From positions 455,369-519,368 of the forward strand of contig NZ_JAAOZT010000009.1 in NCBI RefSeq assembly GCF_011947285.1: a stretch of 64,000 nucleotides of DNA, in the 5' to 3' direction. The DNA is from Glaciimonas immobilis (lineage in GTDB: Bacteria; Pseudomonadota; Gammaproteobacteria; Burkholderiales; Burkholderiaceae_D). A program made the translations under genes and the position numbers. Of this stretch, positions 1 to 8,979 are shown piece by piece (position 1 is the first letter of the stretch; the number at the start of each line of letters is the position of its first letter). Under the pieces are notes generated by a model. It saw only the letters and a program-made list of their open reading frames with translations, was not told the DNA's origin and did no database searches.

Positions 1-48
1 CAGACAATCCGCATCATCTCTATTTCTGCCAACCGGAAGGGTCCAATA

Positions 49-987
49 ATGCATGCCAGTCAATCATATCCAGCGCACGCAGAGCATCCTTTGCATGCCG
101 ATTTAATAGCCTTGTCGTCTAGCGACGGTGCGCAAATTTCCGTGTCGCTACATGGCGGTCATATTTGTTCCTGGCGCACAGCCGATGGTATAGAACGTCT
201 GTTCTTAAGTCCGTTGACAAAGTGGGATGCGCCGTCTGCGATTCGCGGTGGAATTCCTGTGGTCTTCCCCCAATTTGCCGGTCGCGGTCCGTTGCCCAAG
301 CATGGTTTTGCGCGCACTTCGCAGTGGACTCTGATCGCCTCTGAACTCCGCGCTAATGGCGAGGGCTTTGTACACATGACGATGTCCGATACGGCCGAAA
401 CCAGGTCACAGTTTCCGTTCGCTTTCAAACTTGACTTACAGGCGAACTTTGCCGGTGCCTCGCTTAGTACCGCGTTGCTGGTGACTAATACCGGTGAGCA
501 ATCATTCGATTTTACCTGCGCCTTACATACTTACTTAGCCGCCGAGGTGCCTGCCGCAGGGACGCCTGTCGCAGGATCGCCTGCCGCAGGATCGCCTGCC
601 GCAGTACCTTCACAGCCAGCAATCCTCGGCTTGTCTACATGTCGCTATGAAAATAGTATCCCCGCAGACCCGCTTAATTTTGATGGAAATGGCACATTGC
701 ACATTACCTCTGAGGTAGATAGCATTTTCTTTCAGGCTCCCGCTACGGTGGAATTAGCTACCAGTAATATGGTCATGCAGATTCAGCAGGGCGGATTTGA
801 GGATATCGTGGTGTGGAATCCGTGGGTCGCAGGCACGGAAAAAATTGGAGATCTGATGCCTGACGCGTACCAACATTTTGTATGCGTTGAAGCGGCTACC
901 ATCGAACACCCGGTGACACTCGCGCCGGGGGTGCAATGGCGTGGTCATCAGGAATTTCTGGTTAAGCCGATCGCGCATGTTGATTGA
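49..987 (+). CDS. D-hexose-6-phosphate mutarotase-like protein (aldose 1-epimerase family)
   Basis: A 312-residue cytosolic protein of the YeaD-like branch of the galactose mutarotase superfamily, which interconverts alpha and beta anomers of hexose 6-phosphates. Family-type stretches are visible: RGGIPVVFPQFAGRG near residue 65, KHGFARTSQWTL near residue 85, and a C-terminal VVWNPWVAGTEKIGDLMPD segment. The start is preceded by a GGAAGGG ribosome-binding site. Residues about 168-187 form a proline/alanine/glycine-rich insert made of a 15-base tandem repeat, in a surface-loop-like position. It is a lone gene facing away from the phn cluster. Assignment to the family is firm; the exact sugar substrate is inferred. 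Confidence 0.85.
   Translation: MHASQSYPAHAEHPLHADLIALSSSDGAQISVSLHGGHICSWRTADGIERLFLSPLTKWDAPSAIRGGIPVVFPQFAGRGPLPKHGFARTSQWTLIASELRANGEGFVHMTMSDTAETRSQFPFAFKLDLQANFAGASLSTALLVTNTGEQSFDFTCALHTYLAAEVPAAGTPVAGSPAAGSPAAVPSQPAILGLSTCRYENSIPADPLNFDGNGTLHITSEVDSIFFQAPATVELATSNMVMQIQQGGFEDIVVWNPWVAGTEKIGDLMPDAYQHFVCVEAATIEHPVTLAPGVQWRGHQEFLVKPIAHVD
550..609 (+). repeat. In-frame 15-bp tandem repeat inside the mutarotase gene
   Basis: Four consecutive imperfect copies of a 15-base unit (CCTGCCGCAGGATCG type) encode a P-A/V-A-G-S/T repeat. The length is a multiple of three, so copy-number change would keep the reading frame. Confidence 0.8.
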
Positions 988-1051
988 TCAGCGTTTGACC
1001 AGCATGGATTTACGAGATTTTGAATTAGCGTAATCCGTTATCCATAAGTAA

Positions 1052-2524
1052 TCATATTTGCGGACGGCGCAAAATTTCGGATAGCTGGCGTCCCGCAATC
1101 TCAATCGCGCCGCTATTGTCGATATACGTAATGCCAGCCACTTTCTCGGGGTTGAATCCTGCGCTGCGGAGTAAGCGACTTTGCAGCGCAGCCTCAGATT
1201 CGCGTTGTCGATTTTTTATGCGCTTGAGGATTAATTCTTTATCCGCATAAATCCAGATAATCTGCGCCTCAGGAAATAATTGCTGTAACTGCGGTATGTA
1301 CGCGCGTGATCCGTTGATGACAACATCTCGACCCACTTTTAAATCTGCTTCGATCTTTCTTGCTATGCCGTACCGTGTGTCGTTTGCCTGCCAGTGCAGG
1401 CTGAAGTGACCGTCATGCAGGCATAGTTGAAACTCATCTTCTGTCATGGCGTGGTGCGCTTCGCTGACGTGGGCGGGACGGGTCACGCAGCGTCTGGCAA
1501 AGACGGTTCCGTGATCGTGCGGCAATTGTGCTTGCACCCATTGCAGCAAGGTATCTTTGCCGACGCCGGATGGTCCGACTACAAAGAATAAGCGGCCTTC
1601 GGCGGGTAAATCTGGCACATCTGCACACACCGTCTCAGCACTTTGCGTGAACGGAAAATGTCGCCACACCATCATCGCCGCGCCCGGTGACGACTCCTTA
1701 AAAATCGTCAGGCCATCTATCACTAAGGGCGCGTCCGATGCAGCGATTGCATCGGCGAAGCATGCATCAGCGGCTGTCTGCAATGCTGCAATATCAGATT
1801 TTTCCAACGCTGCAAGGCTATCCGTCAAGGTCAAATGAAAGCGATATTCCTCTTCTGTATAGGGGTAGCCCCAACGTGAGAGAAGTGCTTCCTGGCGCGC
1901 ACTTAAGCCAGCCTTGTGCCGCTTGGATAGTTCGGCATCTGTCGGCGCCGCTCTCAATAAATCGAAATAGCGTACGCATCGCGTAGCGAGGGCACCGATT
2001 TGTCTTTTGCTGGCGGCGTTGGTCGTTTGCAGTGCCAGAAAATGCCCAAGTGCGTGAACGCCTATATCAAGGACAGGAACCGGCTTTTGCCGGGTGGCAA
2101 AGAAAGCTGCCATCTTCAGCAGATCCTCTTCCGAAAATCCTTTTGCTAACCGAAACGGCGCTTTTAATGTGGCGTGAAAGCCATAGCGCTGCGCATCTCT
2201 GGTCAGATGACCGAGCGCACCGGGTGATAATTCTGCAATTTCCGGCTGTATCGACGGCAGGTCGGTGATAGCGTCGCGTCCCAACCATTGGCTGGCTGCG
2301 TGCCACCAGTCGGCGTGATGCAGCGGCGCAAAATAAATCGCGTATCGCTCCTGCTTTAGGCCGGGAGGCTGACACTCGTTGCCACTATCAGTCCCAATAA
2401 CCGGGATAGTATCGGGCGCTAGCATCGGTGCGAGGGATGTCATTGGTATCATTGGCGCTGCTGGGGTCGAAGGCATTGTTGGCAAATCTGTTAAAAAAAG
2501 CGCACTGAAAAGAGTCGAATACAA
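1052..2524 (-). CDS. phnN: Fused DUF1045 protein and ribose 1,5-bisphosphokinase (PhnN)
   Basis: A 490-residue two-domain protein divergent from phnG. Residues about 59-265 match the DUF1045 family of phosphonate metabolism (ERYAIYFAP, YGFHATLKAPFRLA and YRFHLTLT, resembling a 2H-phosphoesterase fold). Residues about 308-490 are PhnN, the kinase that turns ribose 1,5-bisphosphate into PRPP, with P-loop GPSGVGKDT near residue 316. In many genomes these are two separate neighbouring genes; here they are one polypeptide. The first ~57 residues are low-complexity and methionine/proline-rich, so translation may start at one of several internal ATGs. It completes the phosphonate-to-PRPP route with PhnM. 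The fold of the first half is known only by family; its reaction is uncertain. Confidence 0.85.
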   Translation of the reverse strand: MYSTLFSALFLTDLPTMPSTPAAPMIPMTSLAPMLAPDTIPVIGTDSGNECQPPGLKQERYAIYFAPLHHADWWHAASQWLGRDAITDLPSIQPEIAELSPGALGHLTRDAQRYGFHATLKAPFRLAKGFSEEDLLKMAAFFATRQKPVPVLDIGVHALGHFLALQTTNAASKRQIGALATRCVRYFDLLRAAPTDAELSKRHKAGLSARQEALLSRWGYPYTEEEYRFHLTLTDSLAALEKSDIAALQTAADACFADAIAASDAPLVIDGLTIFKESSPGAAMMVWRHFPFTQSAETVCADVPDLPAEGRLFFVVGPSGVGKDTLLQWVQAQLPHDHGTVFARRCVTRPAHVSEAHHAMTEDEFQLCLHDGHFSLHWQANDTRYGIARKIEADLKVGRDVVINGSRAYIPQLQQLFPEAQIIWIYADKELILKRIKNRQRESEAALQSRLLRSAGFNPEKVAGITYIDNSGAIEIAGRQLSEILRRPQI

Positions 2525-2673
2525 CCAATAAAAATTACCGCCACAATGCTTTGCTGCTGACCTCTGTTGTGCGCCTGTTGTGCGTCAGTGGCTAGGTGTG
2601 GCGATAATTGGAATGACTTAAATAGTACTGCTTAAATGTTACCGCTGATTGACATTGTGACCAATATATTTCG

Positions 2674-2705
2674 TGTCATAGGGATGGCGCCAGCTTCAAT
2701 GTCAT
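2674..2705. promoter_or_regulatory. Possible Pho-box-like half sites upstream of phnG
   Basis: The phn intergenic region carries two TGTCAT hexamers at 2674-2679 and 2700-2705. PhoB sites use TGTCAT-type half sites, but normally spaced 11 bases apart; here they are 26 apart. Phosphate-starvation control is usual for phn operons. The match is weak. Confidence 0.25.
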
Positions 2706-2738
2706 CAAGCGTTAACATTCCGATGTTTCAATGATCGC

Positions 2739-3215
2739 ATGGAATCAAACACACTTGCTTCGGCGCACATTGCACGCGCGTCATGGATGTCATTACTGGC
2801 TAAAGCACCGGGTCCTGTTTTGATCGATGCGGTTGCTCGTTACACGCGACAACATGGCGTGCTTCCGACGCATATCTGGTTGCGGCGTCCAGAGATTGGA
2901 CTGGCAATGGTGCGCGCACGTACTGGCGGCACCGGTCAGCAGTTTAATCTGGGGGAAATGTCGCTCACGCGTTGTGCGTTGCGTCTTGCCTGCGGTCAAA
3001 TGGGCGTGTCCTACGTCGCGGGACGGGACGCGCAACATGCCGAGTGGGCCGCATTATTTGATGCGTTATTGCAGACCGACACCGCGGCGCAGGTTGAGCA
3101 AATGATCTTGCTGCCAATCAAAGACGCGCTGGCTGCGCAACGTGCGGCAGTCGATGCGCAGGCGGCGGTTACCAAGGTCGAATTCATGACGATGGTCCGA
3201 GGAGAAAACGAATGA
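2739..3215 (+). CDS. phnG: Phosphonate C-P lyase system protein PhnG
   Basis: A 158-residue subunit of the PhnGHIJ carbon-phosphorus lyase core complex. It works with PhnH, PhnI and PhnL in attaching phosphonate to ribose 5-triphosphate in place of adenine. Family-type features include the N-terminal RASWMSLLAKA and the central NLGEMSLTRCALRL segment. Its length is close to E. coli PhnG (about 150). It is the first gene of the plus-strand operon, and its stop overlaps the phnH start by four bases, which suggests translational coupling. Confidence 0.93.
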   Translation: MESNTLASAHIARASWMSLLAKAPGPVLIDAVARYTRQHGVLPTHIWLRRPEIGLAMVRARTGGTGQQFNLGEMSLTRCALRLACGQMGVSYVAGRDAQHAEWAALFDALLQTDTAAQVEQMILLPIKDALAAQRAAVDAQAAVTKVEFMTMVRGENE

Positions 3216-3823
3216 GTGCCCTTCCAGAAGTCGCGCTGCTACCAGCGTGGGACGATCCGGTCCGCGAGTCCCAGGCTACTTTCCGTGCCATTTTGAAGGC
3301 GTTGTCGGAGCCAGGATTGGTCCAGACTATTGGTGCCGATATCGAATTTCCGCCGCCGCTATTTTTATCGACCACCGCACTTTGCCTTGCGCTGGCAGAT
3401 GTGGAAACCCCGGTATGGCTGGACCCAGGCGCTGACACAAACTCGCTTAACGCCTACTTGCGCTTTCATTGCGGTTGTCCATTGGTGGAAGATCTGGCGC
3501 AGGCGAGCTTTGCAGTGGTGACCGATCCGCAGCAATTGGAGAGCGAACACTTCTTCTCGCAATTTTCGCTCGGGACGATGGAATATCCTGATCGTTCGGC
3601 CATGTTATTTTTGCAGGTACCCGATTTAACCGGTGGGCCACAGCGTGTTTTCAGCGGCCCCGGGATTGATGGTCAGCGTGCGGTACGCGTAGCGGGCTTG
3701 CCAGTCAATTTCGATGCAATGTGGCAAAAAAATGTCGATGGATTTCCACGCGGAATCGATTTGATATTTTGTCACGGACCACACATTCTTGGCCTGCCAC
3801 GCACCACCAGAATTGTTAACTGA
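3212..3823 (+). CDS. phnH: Phosphonate C-P lyase system protein PhnH
   Basis: A 203-residue PhnH, a structural subunit of the C-P lyase core complex. It begins with the family-typical ESQATFRAILKALSEPG segment and ends GIDLIFCHGPHILGLPRTTRI, as in other PhnH proteins. The start overlaps the phnG stop (ATGA). The gene lies about 45 bases before phnI, which has its own ribosome-binding site (TGGAG). No truncation is seen. Confidence 0.93.
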   Translation: MSALPEVALLPAWDDPVRESQATFRAILKALSEPGLVQTIGADIEFPPPLFLSTTALCLALADVETPVWLDPGADTNSLNAYLRFHCGCPLVEDLAQASFAVVTDPQQLESEHFFSQFSLGTMEYPDRSAMLFLQVPDLTGGPQRVFSGPGIDGQRAVRVAGLPVNFDAMWQKNVDGFPRGIDLIFCHGPHILGLPRTTRIVN

Positions 3824-3869
3824 AAGCGGGGACCGGCACCGCAACCACGCCAGCTAATGGAGTAAATTT

Positions 3870-5072
3870 ATGTATGTTGCAGTCAAAGGTGGCGAGAAAG
3901 CCATCGAAGAATCGTATCTGGCCTTAGCGCGGGTCCGCCGCGGCGATCCGGCGCTGCCTGAAATATCGATAGACCAGATACGTGAACAAATGCCACTGGC
4001 GGTCGCGCGCGTGATGACTGAAGGGTCGTTGTATGACCGCGATCTGGCGGCGCTGGCGATCAAGCAGGCCAGCGGCGATTTGATTGAAGCGATATTTTTG
4101 TTGCGCGCTTACCGGACCACGCTGCCGCGATTGTTATCTACGGTGCCAATCGACACCGCAAAGATGGCAATTGAGCGACGAATCTCGGGGACATTTAAAG
4201 ACGTACCGGGCGGTCAGATATTGGGCGCGACTTACGACTATACGCAGCGTCTTTTGGACTTTTCACTGGCTGCAGAAGCGACCTTGCAGGTCAGCCCGCA
4301 GAGCACGACAACGCCACCATCCTGCGTTGATACGGTACCAGAGGGCGCGGCCAGCATGACAGCGACCGCCGCTATGCCGCGCGTACTGGACTTTCTCAAT
4401 GCCGAAGGGTTGATTGAGCAGGAGTCAATTCCGGCAGGTGATCCGGCACCGGGCGACTTAACCCGCGACCCGCTTGAGTTCCCGGCACAACGCGATATCC
4501 GCTTGCAAAATCTGGCCCGAGCGGATGAAGGGTTCGTTCTTTCTATGGCCTATTCTACTCAGCGCGGTTACGCTAATAGTCATCCGTTCGCTGGCGAAAT
4601 CCGGCACGGAAAAGTGAGTGTAGAAGTAGTGCCGGAAGAGCTTGGTTTTGCTATCGAGATTGGCGACATCGAAATCACTGAATGTCAGATGGTGAATAAA
4701 TTTGCAGGTTCGCACACGGAGCCGGCGCGCTTCACGCGCGGTTATGGATTAACCTTTGGCTACAACGAGCGGAAGGTCATCGCGATGGGATTGATGGACC
4801 GCACCTTGCGTTGTCAGGAATTGGGTGAAGAGGCCAGCTCGCCAGCGCAAATGGCCGAATTTGTGTTGTACCACTCGGACAATGTGGAGGCGTCCGGATT
4901 TTTGCAGCATTTGAAGTTGCCGCATTATGTTGACTTTCAGGCAGAGCTTAATTTGATCCGTGCATTACGTCGCCAAACCGCGGATGTTATGGATGCCGCT
5001 CCGGCAGTCACCCAAAATAACCACGCAGATGACGCCAATGCCAATGGCGCACGATTCGATAAGGCCGCATGA
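3870..5072 (+). CDS. phnI: Alpha-D-ribose 1-methylphosphonate 5-triphosphate synthase subunit PhnI
   Basis: A 400-residue PhnI, the nucleosidase-like subunit that transfers ribose triphosphate from a purine nucleotide to phosphonate. Recognisable blocks are MYVAVKGGEKAIEESYLAL at the N-terminus, IDQIREQMPLAVARVMTEGSLYD, and RGYGLTFGYNERKVIAMGLMDRTL in the C-terminal half. It is longer than the E. coli protein (about 354), mostly from a central insert and a hydrophilic C-terminal tail. The stop overlaps phnJ by ATGA. Confidence 0.94.
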   Translation: MYVAVKGGEKAIEESYLALARVRRGDPALPEISIDQIREQMPLAVARVMTEGSLYDRDLAALAIKQASGDLIEAIFLLRAYRTTLPRLLSTVPIDTAKMAIERRISGTFKDVPGGQILGATYDYTQRLLDFSLAAEATLQVSPQSTTTPPSCVDTVPEGAASMTATAAMPRVLDFLNAEGLIEQESIPAGDPAPGDLTRDPLEFPAQRDIRLQNLARADEGFVLSMAYSTQRGYANSHPFAGEIRHGKVSVEVVPEELGFAIEIGDIEITECQMVNKFAGSHTEPARFTRGYGLTFGYNERKVIAMGLMDRTLRCQELGEEASSPAQMAEFVLYHSDNVEASGFLQHLKLPHYVDFQAELNLIRALRRQTADVMDAAPAVTQNNHADDANANGARFDKAA

Positions 5073-5986
5073 TGGAGGCCCCGACTATTGCGTTGCCGCA
5101 GTCGCCGCAATCTTTACACTTCATGCCAGCGGTGCAGCCAGAACCCGGCTATAACTTCGCCTATCTGGATGAACAAACCAAGCGCATGATCCGTCGCGCC
5201 ATCTTGAAGGCGGTTGCGATTCCCGGCTATCAGGTGCCTTTTGGTGGCCGTGAAATGCCATTGCCTTACGGCTGGGGCACTGGCGGTATCCAGGTCACCG
5301 CCGCAGTAATCGGCCGGAATGACGTGTTGAAGGTGATTGATCAAGGCTCGGACGATACCACCAACGCGGTTAATATTCGTCGCTTTTTCCGACGTACCAC
5401 CGGCGTGGCGACAACCGAGCGCACGACCGAGGCGACATTGATTCAAACCCGTCATCGTATCCCCGAAACACCGCTATCCCCAGGGCAAATAATGATCTAT
5501 CAGGTGCCGATTCCCGAGCCGTTACGCTGGTTGGAACCAAGCGAGCAGCAGACCCGTAAATTGCACGCGATGGCCGACTACGGTCTCATGAGCGTTGAGT
5601 TGTATGAGGATATTGCGCGCATGGGTAAAATTGCGACGGCCTACGATTATCCGGTGGTGGTCAATGATCGGTATATGATGCGTCCGTCGCCTATTCCTAA
5701 GTTCGATAATCCCAAGCTTGATCATAGTCCGGCGCTGCAAATTTTCGGCGCTGGTCGTGAAAAACGGATCTATGCGGTGCCGCCTTACACATCGGTTAAA
5801 AGTCTCGATTTTGAAGACTATCCGTTCGAGATCGAGAAGTGGGATCACTGTTGCAGCTTATGCGGCGCGGAGGAAAGTTTCCTTGACGAGATCATTGTCG
5901 ACGACCATGGCGCACGCATGTATGTGTGCAGCGATACCGATTATTGTCAGCAGCGGGTGGTCGCACAAACGCCGCAAAAATCATGA
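5069..5986 (+). CDS. phnJ: Alpha-D-ribose 1-methylphosphonate 5-phosphate C-P-lyase PhnJ
   Basis: A 305-residue radical SAM enzyme that cleaves the carbon-phosphorus bond of ribose 1-phosphonate 5-phosphate, releasing methane when methylphosphonate is the substrate. The C-terminal Cys cluster is intact: Cys262, Cys265, Cys287 and Cys293 have the same spacing as the iron-sulfur ligands and the catalytic cysteine of E. coli PhnJ (241, 244, 266, 272). The conserved FGAGREKRIYAVPPYT segment is also present. It overlaps phnI upstream and phnK downstream by ATGA junctions, consistent with tightly coupled complex subunits. Confidence 0.95.
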   Translation: MMEAPTIALPQSPQSLHFMPAVQPEPGYNFAYLDEQTKRMIRRAILKAVAIPGYQVPFGGREMPLPYGWGTGGIQVTAAVIGRNDVLKVIDQGSDDTTNAVNIRRFFRRTTGVATTERTTEATLIQTRHRIPETPLSPGQIMIYQVPIPEPLRWLEPSEQQTRKLHAMADYGLMSVELYEDIARMGKIATAYDYPVVVNDRYMMRPSPIPKFDNPKLDHSPALQIFGAGREKRIYAVPPYTSVKSLDFEDYPFEIEKWDHCCSLCGAEESFLDEIIVDDHGARMYVCSDTDYCQQRVVAQTPQKS

Positions 5987-6792
5987 TCCCCGATATTTCT
6001 TCTCCTTTATCTTTGCCTTTGTCTTCTCCTCTACTAGCGGTTGAAAACTTGACGCATCGCTTCGGTGCGTTATCAGCCTGCGAGAATATTAATTTGCAGC
6101 TTTATCCGGGCGAGGTCCTGGGTATTGTTGGTGAGTCCGGCTCCGGTAAAAGTACCTTGCTGAACTGTCTGGCGGGCCATCTGGCACCGAGCGAGGGCCG
6201 GGTAATGTTTTCTACGCGGCATGAAGGCGTGGTCGATTTATATAAAATCAGCGAAGCGCGGCGGCGCTTGTTATCGCGCACCGACTGGGGCTTCGTACAT
6301 CAAAGTGCGCGCGATGGATTACGGGCAAATGTATCGGCAGGCGCGAACGTGGGCGAGCGCTTGATGGCGATTGGCGCGCGCCATTACGGCAATATCCGTG
6401 AAGAGGCCTTGCATTGGCTGGATCGGGTGGAAATCGATGCTAATCGGATTGATGATCTGCCGCGTCATTTTTCGGGTGGTATGCAGCAGCGTTTGCAAAT
6501 TGCGCGCAATCTGGTGACTAAGCCACGCTTAATTTTTATGGACGAGCCGACCGCAAGTCTTGATGTGTCGGTGCAGGCGCGGTTACTGGATTTGCTGCGC
6601 CAGCTGGTATCCCAATTGCACGTCGCTGCGGTGATCGTTACGCATGATCTGGCAGTGGCAAGATTGTTGGCGCACCGATTAATGGTCATGCGTCAGGGGC
6701 AGGTGGTTGAGCAGGGTTTGACGGATCAGGTACTTGATGACCCGCAACACCCTTATACACAGTTACTAGTCTCGTCAGTTTTACAGGCATGA
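5983..6792 (+). CDS. phnK: Phosphonate C-P lyase system ABC-type ATPase PhnK
   Basis: A 269-residue ATPase of the ABC superfamily that binds the C-P lyase core complex rather than a membrane permease. Walker A (GESGSGKST), the signature FSGGMQQRLQIAR, Walker B (LIFMDEPTASLD) and the switch histidine (VTHDL) are all present. The reading frame is open upstream to 5926, but the ATG at 5983 overlapping the phnJ stop (ATGA) gives the expected N-terminus and is preferred. It is followed four bases later by phnL. Confidence 0.94.
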   Translation: MIPDISSPLSLPLSSPLLAVENLTHRFGALSACENINLQLYPGEVLGIVGESGSGKSTLLNCLAGHLAPSEGRVMFSTRHEGVVDLYKISEARRRLLSRTDWGFVHQSARDGLRANVSAGANVGERLMAIGARHYGNIREEALHWLDRVEIDANRIDDLPRHFSGGMQQRLQIARNLVTKPRLIFMDEPTASLDVSVQARLLDLLRQLVSQLHVAAVIVTHDLAVARLLAHRLMVMRQGQVVEQGLTDQVLDDPQHPYTQLLVSSVLQA

Positions 6793-6796
6793 GAAC

Positions 6797-7549
6797 ATGG
6801 ATGGTAATCGGATGAAGCCATTAAGACAGATTGAAGTAAGAAACCTTTCAAAAGAATTCGTATTGCATCTGCAAGATGGCTTGCACATGCCGATTTTTTC
6901 TTTGGTCGACATGGATGTTGACGGCGGTGAGTGCGTAGTTATTCATGCACCCTCTGGCGCGGGCAAGAGTACCTTGCTGCGTTGCCTGTACGCGAACTAT
7001 CGCGCCAGTAGCGGCAGCGTCAATATCCGGCATGTGCCAGATCGCAATGGTGGTGGAGATGGCGACTGGGTGGATTTAACCACAGCATCGCCACAGCAGA
7101 TTCACGCCGTACGACGTACGACGCTCGGCTTTGTCACGCAGTTTTTGCGCGTGATACCACGCATCACTACGCTTGATCTGGTGGCCGAGCCGTTGATCAG
7201 TCGAGGCATGGCCGTCGACGAGGCGCAGGATCAGGCTAAGTCGTGGCTCGCCAGATTGAAAATTGCGCCGCGGCTATGGCAAGTGCCACCGGCGACGTTT
7301 TCTGGCGGAGAGCAACAACGCGTCAATATCGCCCGCACACTGATCAGCGATTTTCCGATATTGTTGCTTGACGAGCCGACTGCCTCGCTAGACGAAGGCA
7401 ATCGCGATACCGTCATCGCGATGATTCAGGAGGCTTGTGATCGTGGCACCGCAGTGGTGGGCATCTTTCACGACGAATACGTACGGCGCGCTTTGGCTAC
7501 CCGGTTGTTTCCGCTAGAGGCAATACAATCGGTAGCAATGGAAGCGTAA
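6797..7549 (+). CDS. phnL: Phosphonate C-P lyase system ABC-type ATPase PhnL
   Basis: A 250-residue second ABC-type ATPase of the C-P lyase system, reported to assist the PhnGHI-dependent step. Walker A (APSGAGKST), the signature FSGGEQQRVNIARTL, Walker B (LLLDEPTASLD) and the switch His (FHDE) are visible. Start choice is between ATG at 6797 and ATG at 6812; the second has a better-placed GGATGG. The gene is separated from phnM by 220 bases, unlike the tight spacing upstream. Confidence 0.93.
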   Translation: MDGNRMKPLRQIEVRNLSKEFVLHLQDGLHMPIFSLVDMDVDGGECVVIHAPSGAGKSTLLRCLYANYRASSGSVNIRHVPDRNGGGDGDWVDLTTASPQQIHAVRRTTLGFVTQFLRVIPRITTLDLVAEPLISRGMAVDEAQDQAKSWLARLKIAPRLWQVPPATFSGGEQQRVNIARTLISDFPILLLDEPTASLDEGNRDTVIAMIQEACDRGTAVVGIFHDEYVRRALATRLFPLEAIQSVAMEA

Positions 7550-7769
7550 ATTTACGCTTGTGGCATCATTACCAGATTGTTCGCGGCACTTCAAAAACCG
7601 CGGTCCGTAATGTGGGGCTTGTAACTGCTTTTTAGCTGCGCTTTTATTTGCGCTTTTATTTGCGTTTATAGTAGCGGTTGGAAGCTGCATAATCAGCAGC
7701 ACAAACAGCTGAATTTTATTGGCACAAACGGCTGAACGAATGGCTAACTTTTAATCATCTATATCTATT

Positions 7770-8903
7770 ATGACCGCAATCTTCGCCATCAAAAACGCGC
7801 GTATCGTCGGCTCGGAAGAGCACTTTATCGGCAACCTATCTGTTGCCGATGGCATTATCAACGAGCTCTCCGCTGGTGCATCGCAAGTGGGAGAGGATTG
7901 GGATGGCGACTATTTGATTCCAGGCCTGGTCGAGCTACATACTGATAATCTTGAAAAACACTTGATGCCGCGTCCCAAAGTTAACTGGCCGATATTGCCA
8001 GCTATTCTAGCCCATGACGCGCAGATTGCAGCAGCGGGGATCACGACGGTTCTGGACGCACTGGGGGTTGGTGATATTGACCCCGAAAGCGTGCGCAGTA
8101 CCATGCTGGCAGCTTGTGTGACGAACCTGCAACAGGCGCGTGCTAACGGCTTGCTGCGCGTTGAACATTATTTGCATCTGCGACTGGAACTGGCAGAAGA
8201 AAACCTGCTCGACATGTTCTCGCCTTTCGTGAATGACCCGACCCTGAAGTTGGTGTCATTGATGGACCACACCCCCGGCCAGCGGCAATGGACGGACCTC
8301 AGCCACTACCGGATATATACTACTGGCAAGCGTGGATGGAGCAACGAAAAAGTCGATGCGATGCTGGAGGACATGCGCGAGCGCCAGGTCCGCTACGCAG
8401 ACGATAATCGTCGTCGCATCGTCGAGAGTTGCAATGCCATTGGTAAGCCTATGGCGACCCATGACGACACCACTATTGCGCACGTAACCGCAGGGTTTGC
8501 AGAGGGTATCAAAATTTGCGAGTTTCCGACCACCATGATTGCAGCACAGACTGCGCGCAAGCACGGTTTAGGCACCATTATGGGCGCGCCAAACGTGGTG
8601 CGCGGCGGATCCCACTCAGGCAACGTCTCTGCGGCTGAGCTGGCACGCGCAGATTTACTGGATGTACTGTCATCAGATTACGTTCCGGCCAGCTTGTTGC
8701 ACGCTGCCTTTTTGTTGCAAAAAGAAGGTTACAGCCTGCCGAAAGCTATCAATACTGTATCGCGTAATCCAGCGCGCATGATCGGGTTTGAGGACCGTGG
8801 TGAAATCGCTCCCGGTTTGCGTGGCGATTTTCTACGGGTGCGCGTGGTCGATGACATCCCCGTGATTTTGCAAGTATGGAAATCGGGTCAGCGCGCAATA
8901 TAA
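7770..8903 (+). CDS. phnM: Alpha-D-ribose 1-methylphosphonate 5-triphosphate diphosphatase PhnM
   Basis: A 377-residue metal-dependent hydrolase of the amidohydrolase superfamily that removes pyrophosphate from the ribosyl triphosphonate made by PhnGHIL, giving the PhnJ substrate. The metal-binding VELHTDNLEKH motif, the MDHTPGQRQW segment, THDDTT and NVVRGGSHSGN are all typical of PhnM. The length matches E. coli PhnM (378). It sits after an AT-rich 220-base gap and is followed by the IS5-family remnant, which marks the end of the operon. Confidence 0.94.
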   Translation: MTAIFAIKNARIVGSEEHFIGNLSVADGIINELSAGASQVGEDWDGDYLIPGLVELHTDNLEKHLMPRPKVNWPILPAILAHDAQIAAAGITTVLDALGVGDIDPESVRSTMLAACVTNLQQARANGLLRVEHYLHLRLELAEENLLDMFSPFVNDPTLKLVSLMDHTPGQRQWTDLSHYRIYTTGKRGWSNEKVDAMLEDMRERQVRYADDNRRRIVESCNAIGKPMATHDDTTIAHVTAGFAEGIKICEFPTTMIAAQTARKHGLGTIMGAPNVVRGGSHSGNVSAAELARADLLDVLSSDYVPASLLHAAFLLQKEGYSLPKAINTVSRNPARMIGFEDRGEIAPGLRGDFLRVRVVDDIPVILQVWKSGQRAI

Positions 8904-8979
8904 AATATGTTTCCCAAGCCTATTGAGATGCGATTTGGGGGAAGGTATCTCGTGAGTCATATATGCATGGCCCCTAAAT

